From Granulicella sibirica (lineage in GTDB: Bacteria > Acidobacteriota > Terriglobia > Terriglobales > Acidobacteriaceae): a DNA stretch of 64,000 bases. Below the pieces are notes generated by a model, which was not told the DNA's origin, ran no database searches, and worked only from the letters and a program-made list of their open reading frames with translations. The position numbers and the translations under genes are program-made. Shown piece after piece: positions 42,769 to 51,138 of this stretch (positions within the stretch are counted from its first letter, which is position 1; each line of letters starts with the position of its first letter). Where the stretch lies: the NCBI RefSeq assembly GCF_004115155.1, contig NZ_RDSM01000004.1, positions 124,001 to 188,000 on the forward strand, read 5' to 3'.

Positions 42769-43715
42769 CGCTTGGGTTCCTTATGAAGGTAGGGGACGAA
42801 GCCTGTGGCTTTGGTTTCGAGGGTGTAGACGGATGTTCCGGCGGTGATGAAGAGGAGGCTGTTATGTGGGCCGCCCCAGGCGAGGTTGGCGGGCTGCTCG
42901 GGGACGAGGATGGTGCCGAGGTGCCGGCCGGCCGGGTTCCAGACCCAGATGCCGCCGGGGCCGGTGACGTAGAGATTTCCCTGGAGATCAAGCTTCATGC
43001 CGTCGGGGACGCCTTTGGCGCCGGGGACGTTCTCGTCGGCGAAGAGGATGCCGTCGGAGAGGGTGCCGTCGGGGTGGACGCGGTAGCGGCGGATGTTCTT
43101 GCGGGCGGAGTCGTCGATGTAGAGGAACTGGCCGTCGGGGGTGAAGGCGAGGCCGTTGGGCTGATCGAGGTCCTTGGTGAGGAGAGTTACTTTGCCGTCG
43201 GGGGCGAGGCGGTAGACGCCCTGGTAGGGGATCTCCTGCTTTTCGCCGGCGACGAGATCGAGCGTGGGGTCGGTGAAGTAGAGGGCTCCGTCGGGGCCGG
43301 GGACGACATCGTTGGGGCTGTTGAAGCGCTTGCCTTCGAAGTGGTCGGCGAGGATGTCGTAGGTCTTGCCGTCGGGGGAGAGACGGATGATGCCGCGGAG
43401 AACGCTGGCGCAGTCGATGAGGCGGCCTTGCGCGTCGAGGGTGCTGCCGTCGGGGTCGCCGAGGGAGAGGAGTTGCTCGCGGTGGCCGTCGGGGTAGAGG
43501 CGGGAGATGGTGTTCTTTTCTTCGTCGCTGACGTAAAGGTAGCCGGCGAGGTCCCAGACGGGGCCTTCGGTGAAGCCGAAGCCTTTGCCCATGATGTTCA
43601 ATTTGGCCTGGGGGGCGATCAGGGTGGAGAAGGATGGGTCCAGGGGCTGGATTGTCTGGGCAAGTGCGAGGGAGGGGAGTAGCGCGAGCAGGAGGATGGC
43701 GGCTTTGATTGGCAT
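42765..43715 (-). CDS. Exported SMP-30/gluconolactonase-like beta-propeller protein
   Basis: 316 residues from ATG 43715, with a signal peptide (IKAAILLLALLPSLALAQ). SMP-30/LRE motifs are visible: FTEGPVWDLAGYLYVSDEEKN, RFNSPNDVVPGPDGALYFTDP, QPNGLAFTPDGQFLYIDDSA and VPDGMKLDLQGNLYVTGPGG, which include the acidic and Asn residues used for the metal site. The family hydrolyses sugar lactones. Coupled to a DUF4380 gene, so an aldonolactone from plant sugars is plausible. A frame extension to 43790 gives a basic leader without family similarity and was not used. Confidence 0.88.
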   Translation of the reverse strand: MPIKAAILLLALLPSLALAQTIQPLDPSFSTLIAPQAKLNIMGKGFGFTEGPVWDLAGYLYVSDEEKNTISRLYPDGHREQLLSLGDPDGSTLDAQGRLIDCASVLRGIIRLSPDGKTYDILADHFEGKRFNSPNDVVPGPDGALYFTDPTLDLVAGEKQEIPYQGVYRLAPDGKVTLLTKDLDQPNGLAFTPDGQFLYIDDSARKNIRRYRVHPDGTLSDGILFADENVPGAKGVPDGMKLDLQGNLYVTGPGGIWVWNPAGRHLGTILVPEQPANLAWGGPHNSLLFITAGTSVYTLETKATGFVPYLHKEPKR

Positions 43716-43826
43716 GGGCTCTTGGAAAGCGTACCCCAGTGGTTGAAGCCGCGTTGCGCGTTGAGTGGTTTTGGCACGCCTGTTAAGCAAGCGGCTTTAG
43801 ACGGGCAGGTGTAAGGGCAACGGCAG

Positions 43827-43853
43827 GCGCAGATTCCCTTTGGGAATGACAAC
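43827..43853. repeat. Dispersed short repeat, family 1, copy 3
   Basis: GCGCAGATTCCC-TTT-GGGAATGACAAC, with a perfect 6-bp stem (43833-43838/43842-43847). The flanks CAACGGCAG (left) and CAGAGAAGCAA (right) match the flanks of the 24.4-kb copy, so the repeated unit is about 50 bases long. Confidence 0.65.
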
Positions 43854-43904
43854 CAGAGAAGCAAATGCAACGGCAACGGCCTGACGGTTGAGCGGCTTCG
43901 GCTT

Positions 43905-43941
43905 CCACCTTCGCCGACGATGAGGCTGTCGGCGAAGGTGG
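43905..43941. repeat. Dispersed hairpin repeat, family 2, copy 3 (best copy)
   Basis: CCACCTTCGCCGAC (43905-43918) pairs perfectly with GTCGGCGAAGGTGG (43928-43941) around a 9-nt loop and is followed by GGCACC. It lies 29 bases after the stop of the minus-strand TonB receptor (43970), so it may also serve as its terminator. Confidence 0.75.
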
Positions 43942-43969
43942 GGCACCCGGTGGTTTGTGTGGGTTCTGG

Positions 43970-46900
43970 TTAGAAGAGGAGCTTCAGGGCGACTTGCATG
44001 ATGCGGGGGTCGTTGGCGGAGGTGATGTAGCCGAAGCCGCCTACGCCGGAGTTATTGACATTGCCGGATGGGCCGTTGAACTGGGTGTGATTGAAGACAT
44101 TGAAGGCTTCGGCGCGGAACTGGACGCTGGTTTCGCGGGCGAAGGTGAAGTTCTTCAGGAGGGCGAGGTCGGTGTTATTGATGCCGGGTCCGTGGAAGAA
44201 GCGTCGGTTGGAGTTGCCGAACTGGCCGAGAGGCTCCGGCGAGAAGAGGTTGATGTTGAAGTATGGGTTCCCGTTGCGGGGGTTGTGATCTCCGGAGAGC
44301 TTGCCCATGGTGGGGTCGTAGGTGGGGAGATCGTTATTGGTGCCGGTGAGCGAGTTGTCGTCGGTCTCCTGCAAGGTTACGGGACGGCCGCTGGCGAGGG
44401 TGGTGATGCCGGAGACAGCCCAGCCCTTGGTGACGTAGGTGGCCCAACCATCCTTGCCGATGAAGTCGTTGAAGGGAAGCTGGACTGTGTAGCTGCCGAC
44501 GACGTTGTGTCGAACATCGAAGTTCGAGAGGCCGCGGCTCAGACGCTGGTTGAGGACATTGGTGCTGTCGCTTTGACCGGAGCCGTTATCCATGGATTTG
44601 GCGAAGGTGTAGCCGAGGAGGACTTCGACGACCTTGCCGCTGTGGTGGATGCTGGTCTGCAGCGAGTTGTAGGTGGAGCTTGCGATGGTGCGCATGTAGG
44701 GGTTGCTGGCGAAGTTGATGCCGAGGGTGGTGCGGGTTCCCTGGACGACGGAGCCGTTGGCTAAGGTGTAGGTGCTGGTCTCGAGGCCAGGGCCGCATGG
44801 GGTCTGGCCGGGCGCGAGGGCGTTGGGATCGCTGAGGGCGAGGCAGAGGTTGGGATCGCCGGGGTTGGATTCCTCGGTGGTGAGGAGGTGGCGGCCGAGG
44901 GTTCCGACATAGTTGGCGGTGAAGACAGTCTGGCCGCCGAACTCACGCTGGATGCCGAAGTAGAAGCTCTGGGTGTAGGGCGTCACGTTCTTTGTATCGA
45001 AGACGAGTGAGCCGGAGATGGGAAGGACGGACGGCCAGTTGAAAGTGGTGTCGGGCTTTGAGGCCGAGACGCCGGTGGGCGGGAAGGCGAAGGGGAAGCG
45101 CTGGCCTTCGCTGTTACCGGTAGCGCGGTCGATGAAGGGGTTCTCGAAGCGTGATGGGACGGGTGAGGCGTAGAAGAGGCCGTAAGGGGCGTCGCCCACT
45201 TCAACGAAGCCGGTGGCGTCCTGGATGTTGGTGTAGAAGATGCCGTAGCCGCCGCGAACGCTGAGCTTGCCGTTTCCTCCGGTGAGCTTGCCGAGGAGGC
45301 CGTCGCCGAAGTCAGGCGCGTAGGCGAAGCCGAGGCGTGGAGCGAAGTTGTTATAGCGGATGCCGGCGAGGGTGCGAGGCACTCCGGGATCACCGGGGAA
45401 GACGTAGCCTTTGGGCGCGCCGGGGAAGACGACGGACTGCTCGCCGGGGATGATGGCTTCAAGCTTGTTCTGGGTGTCGTACCAGGGGGTGGTGATCTCG
45501 TAGCGGATGCCGTAGTTGAGGGTGAGGTTCGGCTTCACGCGGTAGGAATCCTGCGCGAAGACGCCGAGGTAGTGGCTGCGGGAGTCGAGGATCTGCTGGC
45601 TGGCCTGGATGAAGTAGCTTGGCGCACCGATGAGGAAGTCGGCGAAGTCGCTGCCGGTCTCCTGCCCGCTGAAGCCGAACTGGCCGTTGGCGCCGTAGTA
45701 GTTGCGCTCGTTGATCTGGTCGTAGTGGTAGTTCACGCCGAAGTGGAAGGTGTGTTCGCCGATGACCTTGGTGTAGCTCTCGAGGAACTGGAAAGTGTTG
45801 TTGTATTGGCCGAGGTTGTCAGCGGGGGTTCCGAAGCTGAAGTTGTTGAAGCCAATGTTCGGGACACCTTCCGAACTGGCGTTGATGGCGGAGATGCCGC
45901 CGGTGGATGCTCCCCAAGGAGTGACGAAGCCGAGCGAGCTGAGCGTGACACCGGTTCCGCCGATGGGTGTTCCGAGCTGGTTGACGTCGCGCAGGTACGA
46001 GAAGCGGAAATCATTTACTGCGTTGTTTTTTAGAACAGTGGTGAGGCCGATGTTGGCCATCTGGGCACGGCCCTTGTTGGCTGCGTCGAAGCCGGGGACG
46101 GAGGCTCCGGCGTATGGGTCGGTGACACTGAAGCTGTCCTGGTAGTAGTACATAAAGAAGTTGCCGAAGCGGGTGTTGAGATCGAAGCGTCCGGCACCCT
46201 TGTAGTCGGCGAGATGGGCGGAGTAGGCGGAGGTCTGGTAGAAGTTGCCAGCTGCGTTGGCCGTGGGAATGTACTTCAGCGTTCCGAGGGCCGCAGGAGA
46301 CCAGGCTTTCTGGGGAATGACGGCGTTGGGAAAGACGCATACGTCGGTGGTGACGCAGCCGGGGGTGTAGTAGGGTTCGCCGGCAGCGACGGCGTAGCCG
46401 AGGCGGTTGGAGAGGTCAGTCGCCCATGCGGTGCCCTGGACGGTGGAGTTGATGGGGGAGCTACCGCCATCGGAGAGATCGCCCGTGCGGTTAGCGTCTG
46501 AGGGAACCTGGTAGTTCTGGGTGGCTCCCTTGATCTGCTTTGTGCCCTGGAAGTCGGCGAAGAAAAAAGCCTTGTCTTTCTTGATGGGGAGGCCGATGGT
46601 TCCGCCGAAGATGTTCTGGATGAAGGTTCCGCGAAGGTGGTTGGAGTAGTAGTTAGCTGCGTCGAGGTCGGTGTTGCGGAGGAAGTCGAAGACGTCGCCG
46701 TGGATGGTGTTTGTTCCGGACTTAGTAACAACGTTGACCTGGCCGCCGCTGAAGTTTCCGTACTCGGCGTCGAAGTTGTTGGTGATGATGCGGAACTCGG
46801 CGATGGAGTCGAGGTTGGGGATGATGCTGGCGCCGTTATAGACGCCTTCGTTGGCGTCGGCACCGTTGATCATGTAGCCGTTCGAGGCTTCGCGGCCGCC

Positions 46901-47464
46901 GTTGACGGATTGGTTTCCGGAGTTGAGATCGCCGGAGACGGTGCGGCCGCCTTCGGTGGTGCTCTTGTAGGGCGAGACGCCAGGCTGGAGGGAGAGGAGA
47001 TCGGTGAAGGCGCGTCCGTTGAGGGGCACGGACGTAATCTTTTCGGCCTCGATGACTTCGCCGAGCTGAGTGTTCTGGGTCTCGACCTGAAGGGCGTTGG
47101 CGCTGACGTTCTCGGTCTCGGTGACGGAGCCTACGGAGAGGGGCACGTCGATGTGGAGGGCGGAGTTGGCGTCGACCTTGATGCCAGTGGTCTGGTAGTC
47201 CTTGAAGCCCTGGGTGCTGACGCTGATGGTGTAGTTGCCGATGGCGAGGGCGTTGAAGACGTAGAAGCCCTGGTTATCGGTCTTGACGGTCTGAACGAGC
47301 TTGGTGTCTTCGTTGAGGGCGGTGACGGTGATGCCGGGCATGACTGCCTTGCTCGGATCGAGCACGCGGCCGGAGATAGAGCCGGTGATTGCAGCGTGAG
47401 CGTAGACCAGTACGCCAAAGACAAAGAGACAAAAGACAAACGGCCTCATTAACTTCTTCTGCAT
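43970..47464 (-). CDS. TonB-dependent receptor with carboxypeptidase-regulatory domain (Oar-like), 2
   Basis: Outer-membrane receptor, 1164 residues from ATG 47464 (GGAGG upstream), with a signal peptide (RPFVFCLFVFGVLVYAHA). The regulatory Ig-like domain has GSISGRVLDPSKAVMPGITV and GNYTISVSTQGFKDYQ. The plug has KITSVPLNGRAFTDLLSLQPG and NGYMINGADANEG, and the barrel ends MQVALKLLF with a terminal Phe. Internal TonB-box-like sequence is not obvious. It is placed between the SMP-30/DUF4380 pair and GH127 B, so an arabino-oligosaccharide ligand is possible, but this is context only. Confidence 0.92.
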   Translation of the reverse strand: MQKKLMRPFVFCLFVFGVLVYAHAAITGSISGRVLDPSKAVMPGITVTALNEDTKLVQTVKTDNQGFYVFNALAIGNYTISVSTQGFKDYQTTGIKVDANSALHIDVPLSVGSVTETENVSANALQVETQNTQLGEVIEAEKITSVPLNGRAFTDLLSLQPGVSPYKSTTEGGRTVSGDLNSGNQSVNGGREASNGYMINGADANEGVYNGASIIPNLDSIAEFRIITNNFDAEYGNFSGGQVNVVTKSGTNTIHGDVFDFLRNTDLDAANYYSNHLRGTFIQNIFGGTIGLPIKKDKAFFFADFQGTKQIKGATQNYQVPSDANRTGDLSDGGSSPINSTVQGTAWATDLSNRLGYAVAAGEPYYTPGCVTTDVCVFPNAVIPQKAWSPAALGTLKYIPTANAAGNFYQTSAYSAHLADYKGAGRFDLNTRFGNFFMYYYQDSFSVTDPYAGASVPGFDAANKGRAQMANIGLTTVLKNNAVNDFRFSYLRDVNQLGTPIGGTGVTLSSLGFVTPWGASTGGISAINASSEGVPNIGFNNFSFGTPADNLGQYNNTFQFLESYTKVIGEHTFHFGVNYHYDQINERNYYGANGQFGFSGQETGSDFADFLIGAPSYFIQASQQILDSRSHYLGVFAQDSYRVKPNLTLNYGIRYEITTPWYDTQNKLEAIIPGEQSVVFPGAPKGYVFPGDPGVPRTLAGIRYNNFAPRLGFAYAPDFGDGLLGKLTGGNGKLSVRGGYGIFYTNIQDATGFVEVGDAPYGLFYASPVPSRFENPFIDRATGNSEGQRFPFAFPPTGVSASKPDTTFNWPSVLPISGSLVFDTKNVTPYTQSFYFGIQREFGGQTVFTANYVGTLGRHLLTTEESNPGDPNLCLALSDPNALAPGQTPCGPGLETSTYTLANGSVVQGTRTTLGINFASNPYMRTIASSTYNSLQTSIHHSGKVVEVLLGYTFAKSMDNGSGQSDSTNVLNQRLSRGLSNFDVRHNVVGSYTVQLPFNDFIGKDGWATYVTKGWAVSGITTLASGRPVTLQETDDNSLTGTNNDLPTYDPTMGKLSGDHNPRNGNPYFNINLFSPEPLGQFGNSNRRFFHGPGINNTDLALLKNFTFARETSVQFRAEAFNVFNHTQFNGPSGNVNNSGVGGFGYITSANDPRIMQVALKLLF

Positions 47465-47776
47465 GCAGCCTCCATGAGTAGTTGAAACGCTATCTTTTTC
47501 TAAGAAACGAAGAGGAACGATGAACAAGAGCAGCGAACGCTTACCCTGGGGAACGCTGCTTTACCTCGGCCAACGGCTTTTGGATCTGGCTTTCCTGCAT
47601 CTCGGTAGTGACGTGGACCTAACGCGGAGCGCGCAGGGTAGCAGGAAAGTCTTTTTAGGTTTATTGCTTCGGATGATCTCACCCTAATTTCACGAAAATG
47701 TCACGGGGCAAATGTCCTAGCCATGCCTTTTCGGGACGTGGGGCGCGCGTGCGCTTTCGGCCTTACTCGGTAAAGG
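47465..47776. other. 312-base gap upstream of TonB receptor 2
   Basis: No gene is seen. The stretch holds a 9-bp inverted repeat CTTTCCTGC (47590-47598)/GCAGGAAAG (47641-47649) with a 42-nt spacer, and an AT-richer part near 47650-47700 that may hold the receptor promoter. No clear -35/-10 pair or terminator for the GH127 gene could be defined. Confidence 0.4.
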
Positions 47777-49723
47777 CTAAGAGGACTTCAAGGGCTGGTA
47801 GGTGCGGTAGGTTTCGTCTCCGATGAGAGTGTAGGGTTTGAACGTCGTCGCGGATGGGGTGTCGGGTTGGACGACGAGGGATTCGCCGGAGGAGGCGACC
47901 TTGGCGGAGGTCAGGTCGGTTTCGGCTACTTCGGTTGGCCATGCGCCGGTTGCCATGAAGACGACAGGGCCGCGCATCAGGGCGGCGAGACGGACCTGGG
48001 AGGTGGTCTCCTTCTGGAGGATGGGCGCTGCGGGCGTAGTCGTGAGGGGCGCGGATGAGTGCGGGGCGGGGAGGTCGGTGCGGGTCATCGAGGCGGTGAG
48101 GGTCTCGGTGCGGAGGGGCATCTCGAAGGCGAGCTCGATGCGGTCGCCGGACTTCCAGGTGCGGTGCAGAGTGTGGAAGGTTCCGGGCTGGACTTCTGAA
48201 TCGGCGGGCTTGCCGTTGATAAGGACGCGGGTGGCTGGGCCTGACCAGGCAGGGATGCGGATGGTGATGGGAAACTCGGCTTCTTTAGCTAATTCGAGGC
48301 GGAGAGAGGTTGTGGGCGTGGCAGGGTAGGTTGTTTCCTGGGTGAGGGTGATGGGGGAGCCGGCGTGGTCGAAGGTGACTTGCGACGGAATGTAGAGGAT
48401 GACCGTAAGGCCGTTGCGGGAGGATGGGCCGGCCTTGGTTTGCGGGGTGCCGGAGAGATAGGTGGAGATGCCGTAGTCGGCGGCGATCTGGGGGAGAGTT
48501 CCCGAGCAGCAGGGCCACTTGTCGCGCGCGTAGGTCTTGTGGCCGGTCTGGGTGAAGTCGGAGTAGTAGAAGGCGGAGCCGTCGGCGAGCATGGGCTTGG
48601 CACCGGCGACGGTGTTGTAGAGGACGCGCTCCATGGAGTCGCCATAGTGGGGGTCGCCGGTGACGCGAAGGAGATAGCGGGTGATCTTGAAGTGGCCGTA
48701 GGCCCCGCAGGGTGTCTCGAAGGAGGCTGCCTGCGTGAAGAGGGAGTGGGCAAGTTCGTCGGTGTTGGGACGGAGAAGGGTTTCGCCGGGTCCCCAGCCT
48801 CCGGTGGCGAAGCTTTGAGCTTCGAGCATGCGGAAGGCGTTCTTGGCGGCGCGGAGGTGCTTCTCGCTGCCTAGAACGAGATAAGCCTGCATGGCGGAGG
48901 AGAAGGCGTTCACGTGCGAGTAGGCGTGCTCGCCGGGGAGGACGTTGATGTCTTCGGAGAGGGGATTGAAGTACAGATCGTCCTCGAGAAAGCGGATGGC
49001 GGCATCACGGTAAGCGGGCTTGTTGGTGCGCTTGTAGGCGAGGAAGAGGTTTTCTGGGAGGGTATAGGTCTCGTCCCAGGTCTGGGCCTCGTTGGTGTGG
49101 GGGCGGACGCGCTGCTCGGGACGGGAGAGGGCTTTTTCGGGGAGATGCGGGAGTGCGGCGGCGAGGGCGGTATCGAGCGCGGGACCGGCGGAGGCGATGC
49201 CGGCAATGGCATAAGCTTCCTGAAGTCCGCAGCAGGTCTTATCGAAGGTGTAGGCGGGGAGGGTGTAGTTGTCGTAGAAGCGGCTGGTGAGCGTGGGGGA
49301 GATTCCGGTAACCAGGGCTTGAACCTTGGCGCGGGTGGCGGGGTCGCTGGTGATGACGGAGGCGCGGGAGAGCGCGGAGAGGTACTGGCCGAAGGAGTGG
49401 CCGGGGACGAAGCCGTCGAAGGAGCCGTGGGGATCGAAGAAGGGAGAGTTGGAGTACCAGCCACCCATGTCTTCTCCGGGCGCGGCGAGGCCGGTGCGCT
49501 CACGGAAGGGCTTCAGGAGCTTGTCGTTGTCGAGCGAGAGGAGGAGTCGGTGGTGATAGGTGAACTGCTCGTGGAGCGGGCCGGGGAGGAGCTTGATCTT
49601 GTCGTAACTGAACTGCTCGAGGACTGTCGCGCCGGTGGTGGGAGAGGCCCAGGACCTGATGGGGAGGGCAGAGACGGCAGCGGCGGCGACGGTGGACTTC
49701 AGGAGGGCTCGACGGGTCAGCAT
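47777..49723 (-). CDS. GH127-type beta-L-arabinofuranosidase-like enzyme (B)
   Basis: 648 residues from ATG 49723 (AAGAGG upstream), with a Tat-type start (TRRALLKSTVAAAAVSALP). Same family as the 30-kb enzyme: DMGGWYSNSPFF, GHSFGQYLSALSRASVITSD, YSHVNAFSSAMQAYLVLGS, the ASFETPCGAYGHFKITRY segment and the KWPCCSGTLPQIAADYG Cys pair. Both E-T-x-C and C-C motifs are kept, so it should be active if the family mechanism holds. The two copies are clearly diverged, with different loops and N-terminal regions, so they may act on different arabinosides. It lies upstream of TonB receptor 2 on the same strand. Confidence 0.88.
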   Translation of the reverse strand: MLTRRALLKSTVAAAAVSALPIRSWASPTTGATVLEQFSYDKIKLLPGPLHEQFTYHHRLLLSLDNDKLLKPFRERTGLAAPGEDMGGWYSNSPFFDPHGSFDGFVPGHSFGQYLSALSRASVITSDPATRAKVQALVTGISPTLTSRFYDNYTLPAYTFDKTCCGLQEAYAIAGIASAGPALDTALAAALPHLPEKALSRPEQRVRPHTNEAQTWDETYTLPENLFLAYKRTNKPAYRDAAIRFLEDDLYFNPLSEDINVLPGEHAYSHVNAFSSAMQAYLVLGSEKHLRAAKNAFRMLEAQSFATGGWGPGETLLRPNTDELAHSLFTQAASFETPCGAYGHFKITRYLLRVTGDPHYGDSMERVLYNTVAGAKPMLADGSAFYYSDFTQTGHKTYARDKWPCCSGTLPQIAADYGISTYLSGTPQTKAGPSSRNGLTVILYIPSQVTFDHAGSPITLTQETTYPATPTTSLRLELAKEAEFPITIRIPAWSGPATRVLINGKPADSEVQPGTFHTLHRTWKSGDRIELAFEMPLRTETLTASMTRTDLPAPHSSAPLTTTPAAPILQKETTSQVRLAALMRGPVVFMATGAWPTEVAETDLTSAKVASSGESLVVQPDTPSATTFKPYTLIGDETYRTYQPLKSS

Positions 49724-49851
49724 GGGTGGCCTCTTCGCGCGTGATCGGGAGGATGACGGCTGTCCCACTGTATCTGGTTAGAGGCAGCCGGCGCCGTACT
49801 TTCGATGGTCCGCGACCGAGTGGCGGTCAGCGGAAGTCGGCGGGGACACTC

Positions 49852-50865
49852 TCAGCCAAGAGCGACGCGGCCGTCAGGGTATTTGACGAAGCTGTGCAGC
49901 ACGGCTCCGCTGCTGTCTATCTGACGGATGGTCATCTGGGATGCGGACACTTCAAGGTGCGTGAATCCGGCTACCTGCATGCCGTAGGGGCCGCGCCTGG
50001 CCGGGCTGATTTTGAGCGGATGGAGCGCGGCTCCGCCGCCGCCGGAGATGACGTACGACATGGGGCTGCCCTCAAACTCCAGATGCTGGAGGTCGTGGTC
50101 GTGCCCACAGAGGTAGAGGTGAACGCGATTGTCGAGGAGCAGCTTGTTCCAGTCGCGGATCAGTGCGGGCGTATCGCCGTGGTCGCCGTTGGAGAAGATG
50201 GGATGATGCGCCATGACGACAGTAAACGGAGCCTGGGAGGGCTTCGCAAGCTCGTTCTTGAGCCATGTCAACTGTTCGTCTACCTGGCTCTGGATGAGGG
50301 TGGGGTTGTGGAGGAAACCGCGCTCACGGGTTTCGGGGAAGTTGCTATCGAGGGCCAGGACGCGGATCAGAGGTTGCGACTCCGGGAACTGGAAGGTGTA
50401 CCAGCGGTTCGGCATGGTCCATCGGGAGTGCGCCTCGGCGGCGTAGGCTAACTGCGCTTCTGCCTTGCTGGATGGCCGCTTCTCATAGTCGTGGTTGCCC
50501 AGGACGGCGTAGCACTTTCCGGGGAATGCAGAGGCAGGGTACATGTCTTCGAACTGCGACTTCCACCGCTCGGATTTCTCGCCGCCGAAGAGCCAGCCAT
50601 ACCAGTTGTCGCCCAGCATGAGGAGATTCTCGACCGTGAGATTATTCTTTGCCTTGTAGCCGAGCATCGCGGCAGCTACCGCCTTTTGCTGCGTCTGCGA
50701 GTTTTCGTCACCCCAGTCGCCGACGGCGAAGAGGTGATGCGAGTCTGGGGCGGGAGCCACCTGGGCAAACGCTTCTGCTTGAAGAACGCCTTTCGAGGCA
50801 AGTAAGGCAAGGGCGGAGAACGAGAAGCTTTGTTGGAGGAAGTGTCGGCGGGTGAATTTGTTCAT
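49852..50865 (-). CDS. Tat-exported metallophosphoesterase (acid phosphatase-like)
   Basis: 337 residues from ATG 50865, with a twin-arginine signal (FTRRHFLQQSFSFSALALLASKG). The calcineurin-like metal site is complete: LFAVGDWGDEN, LLMLGDNWYGW, YAVLGNHDYEK, VVMAHHPIFSNGDHGD and LYLCGHDHDLQHLEF. The arrangement is that of tartrate-resistant or purple acid phosphatases. It probably releases phosphate from phosphoesters in the periplasm. No upstream Shine-Dalgarno of note. A longer frame to 51009 exists but would place the twin arginines 55 residues in. It is divergent from an ADOP permease with a dyad-rich gap between. Confidence 0.9.
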   Translation of the reverse strand: MNKFTRRHFLQQSFSFSALALLASKGVLQAEAFAQVAPAPDSHHLFAVGDWGDENSQTQQKAVAAAMLGYKAKNNLTVENLLMLGDNWYGWLFGGEKSERWKSQFEDMYPASAFPGKCYAVLGNHDYEKRPSSKAEAQLAYAAEAHSRWTMPNRWYTFQFPESQPLIRVLALDSNFPETRERGFLHNPTLIQSQVDEQLTWLKNELAKPSQAPFTVVMAHHPIFSNGDHGDTPALIRDWNKLLLDNRVHLYLCGHDHDLQHLEFEGSPMSYVISGGGGAALHPLKISPARRGPYGMQVAGFTHLEVSASQMTIRQIDSSGAVLHSFVKYPDGRVALG

Positions 50866-50985
50866 CAAGGCGTCACTGAGACGAGTATATCTATCCGTCC
50901 CGTTACCGTCGTACTGTGTGGTGTGGCCGTTCTTCCGAGCCGCTTGCGTGGGAAACAGAGCATGTGCGGTTCGTCGGCTCCTTAG

Positions 50986-51002
50986 TGTCCATGTCTGGAC
51001 AT
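50986..51002. promoter_or_regulatory. Overlapping palindromes TGTCCATGTCTGGACAT, putative operator
   Basis: TGTCCA (50986-50991) and TGGACA (50996-51001) form an inverted repeat, and ATGTC-TG-GACAT (50991-51002) a second, overlapping one. AGACATGGAC (51088-51097) is the exact reverse complement of 50987-50996, giving a second site. Both lie upstream of the ADOP permease gene (start 51139). PadR-type regulators favour ATGT/ACAT arms, but none is encoded here. Confidence 0.45.
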
Positions 51003-51138
51003 ACGTCATCGCATTCGGACATAGGTTTATCCAGAACCCGTCCTCGCGTGCAGCTAAGCCCTTTCACAGCCATGGCTTAACTTGTCGAGACATGGACCTT
51101 GAAATGCAGGTCTACCAGATGCCGATCGGAGGTTTGCC

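Noticed and set aside
21247-43941. CRISPR array
   Set aside because: The repeats are single, far apart and not interleaved with regular spacers; each copy is a lone hairpin in an intergenic gap.
47590-47649. 9-bp inverted repeat CTTTCCTGC/GCAGGAAAG
   Set aside because: The 42-nt spacer is too long for a simple terminator or dimer operator, and nothing else supports function.
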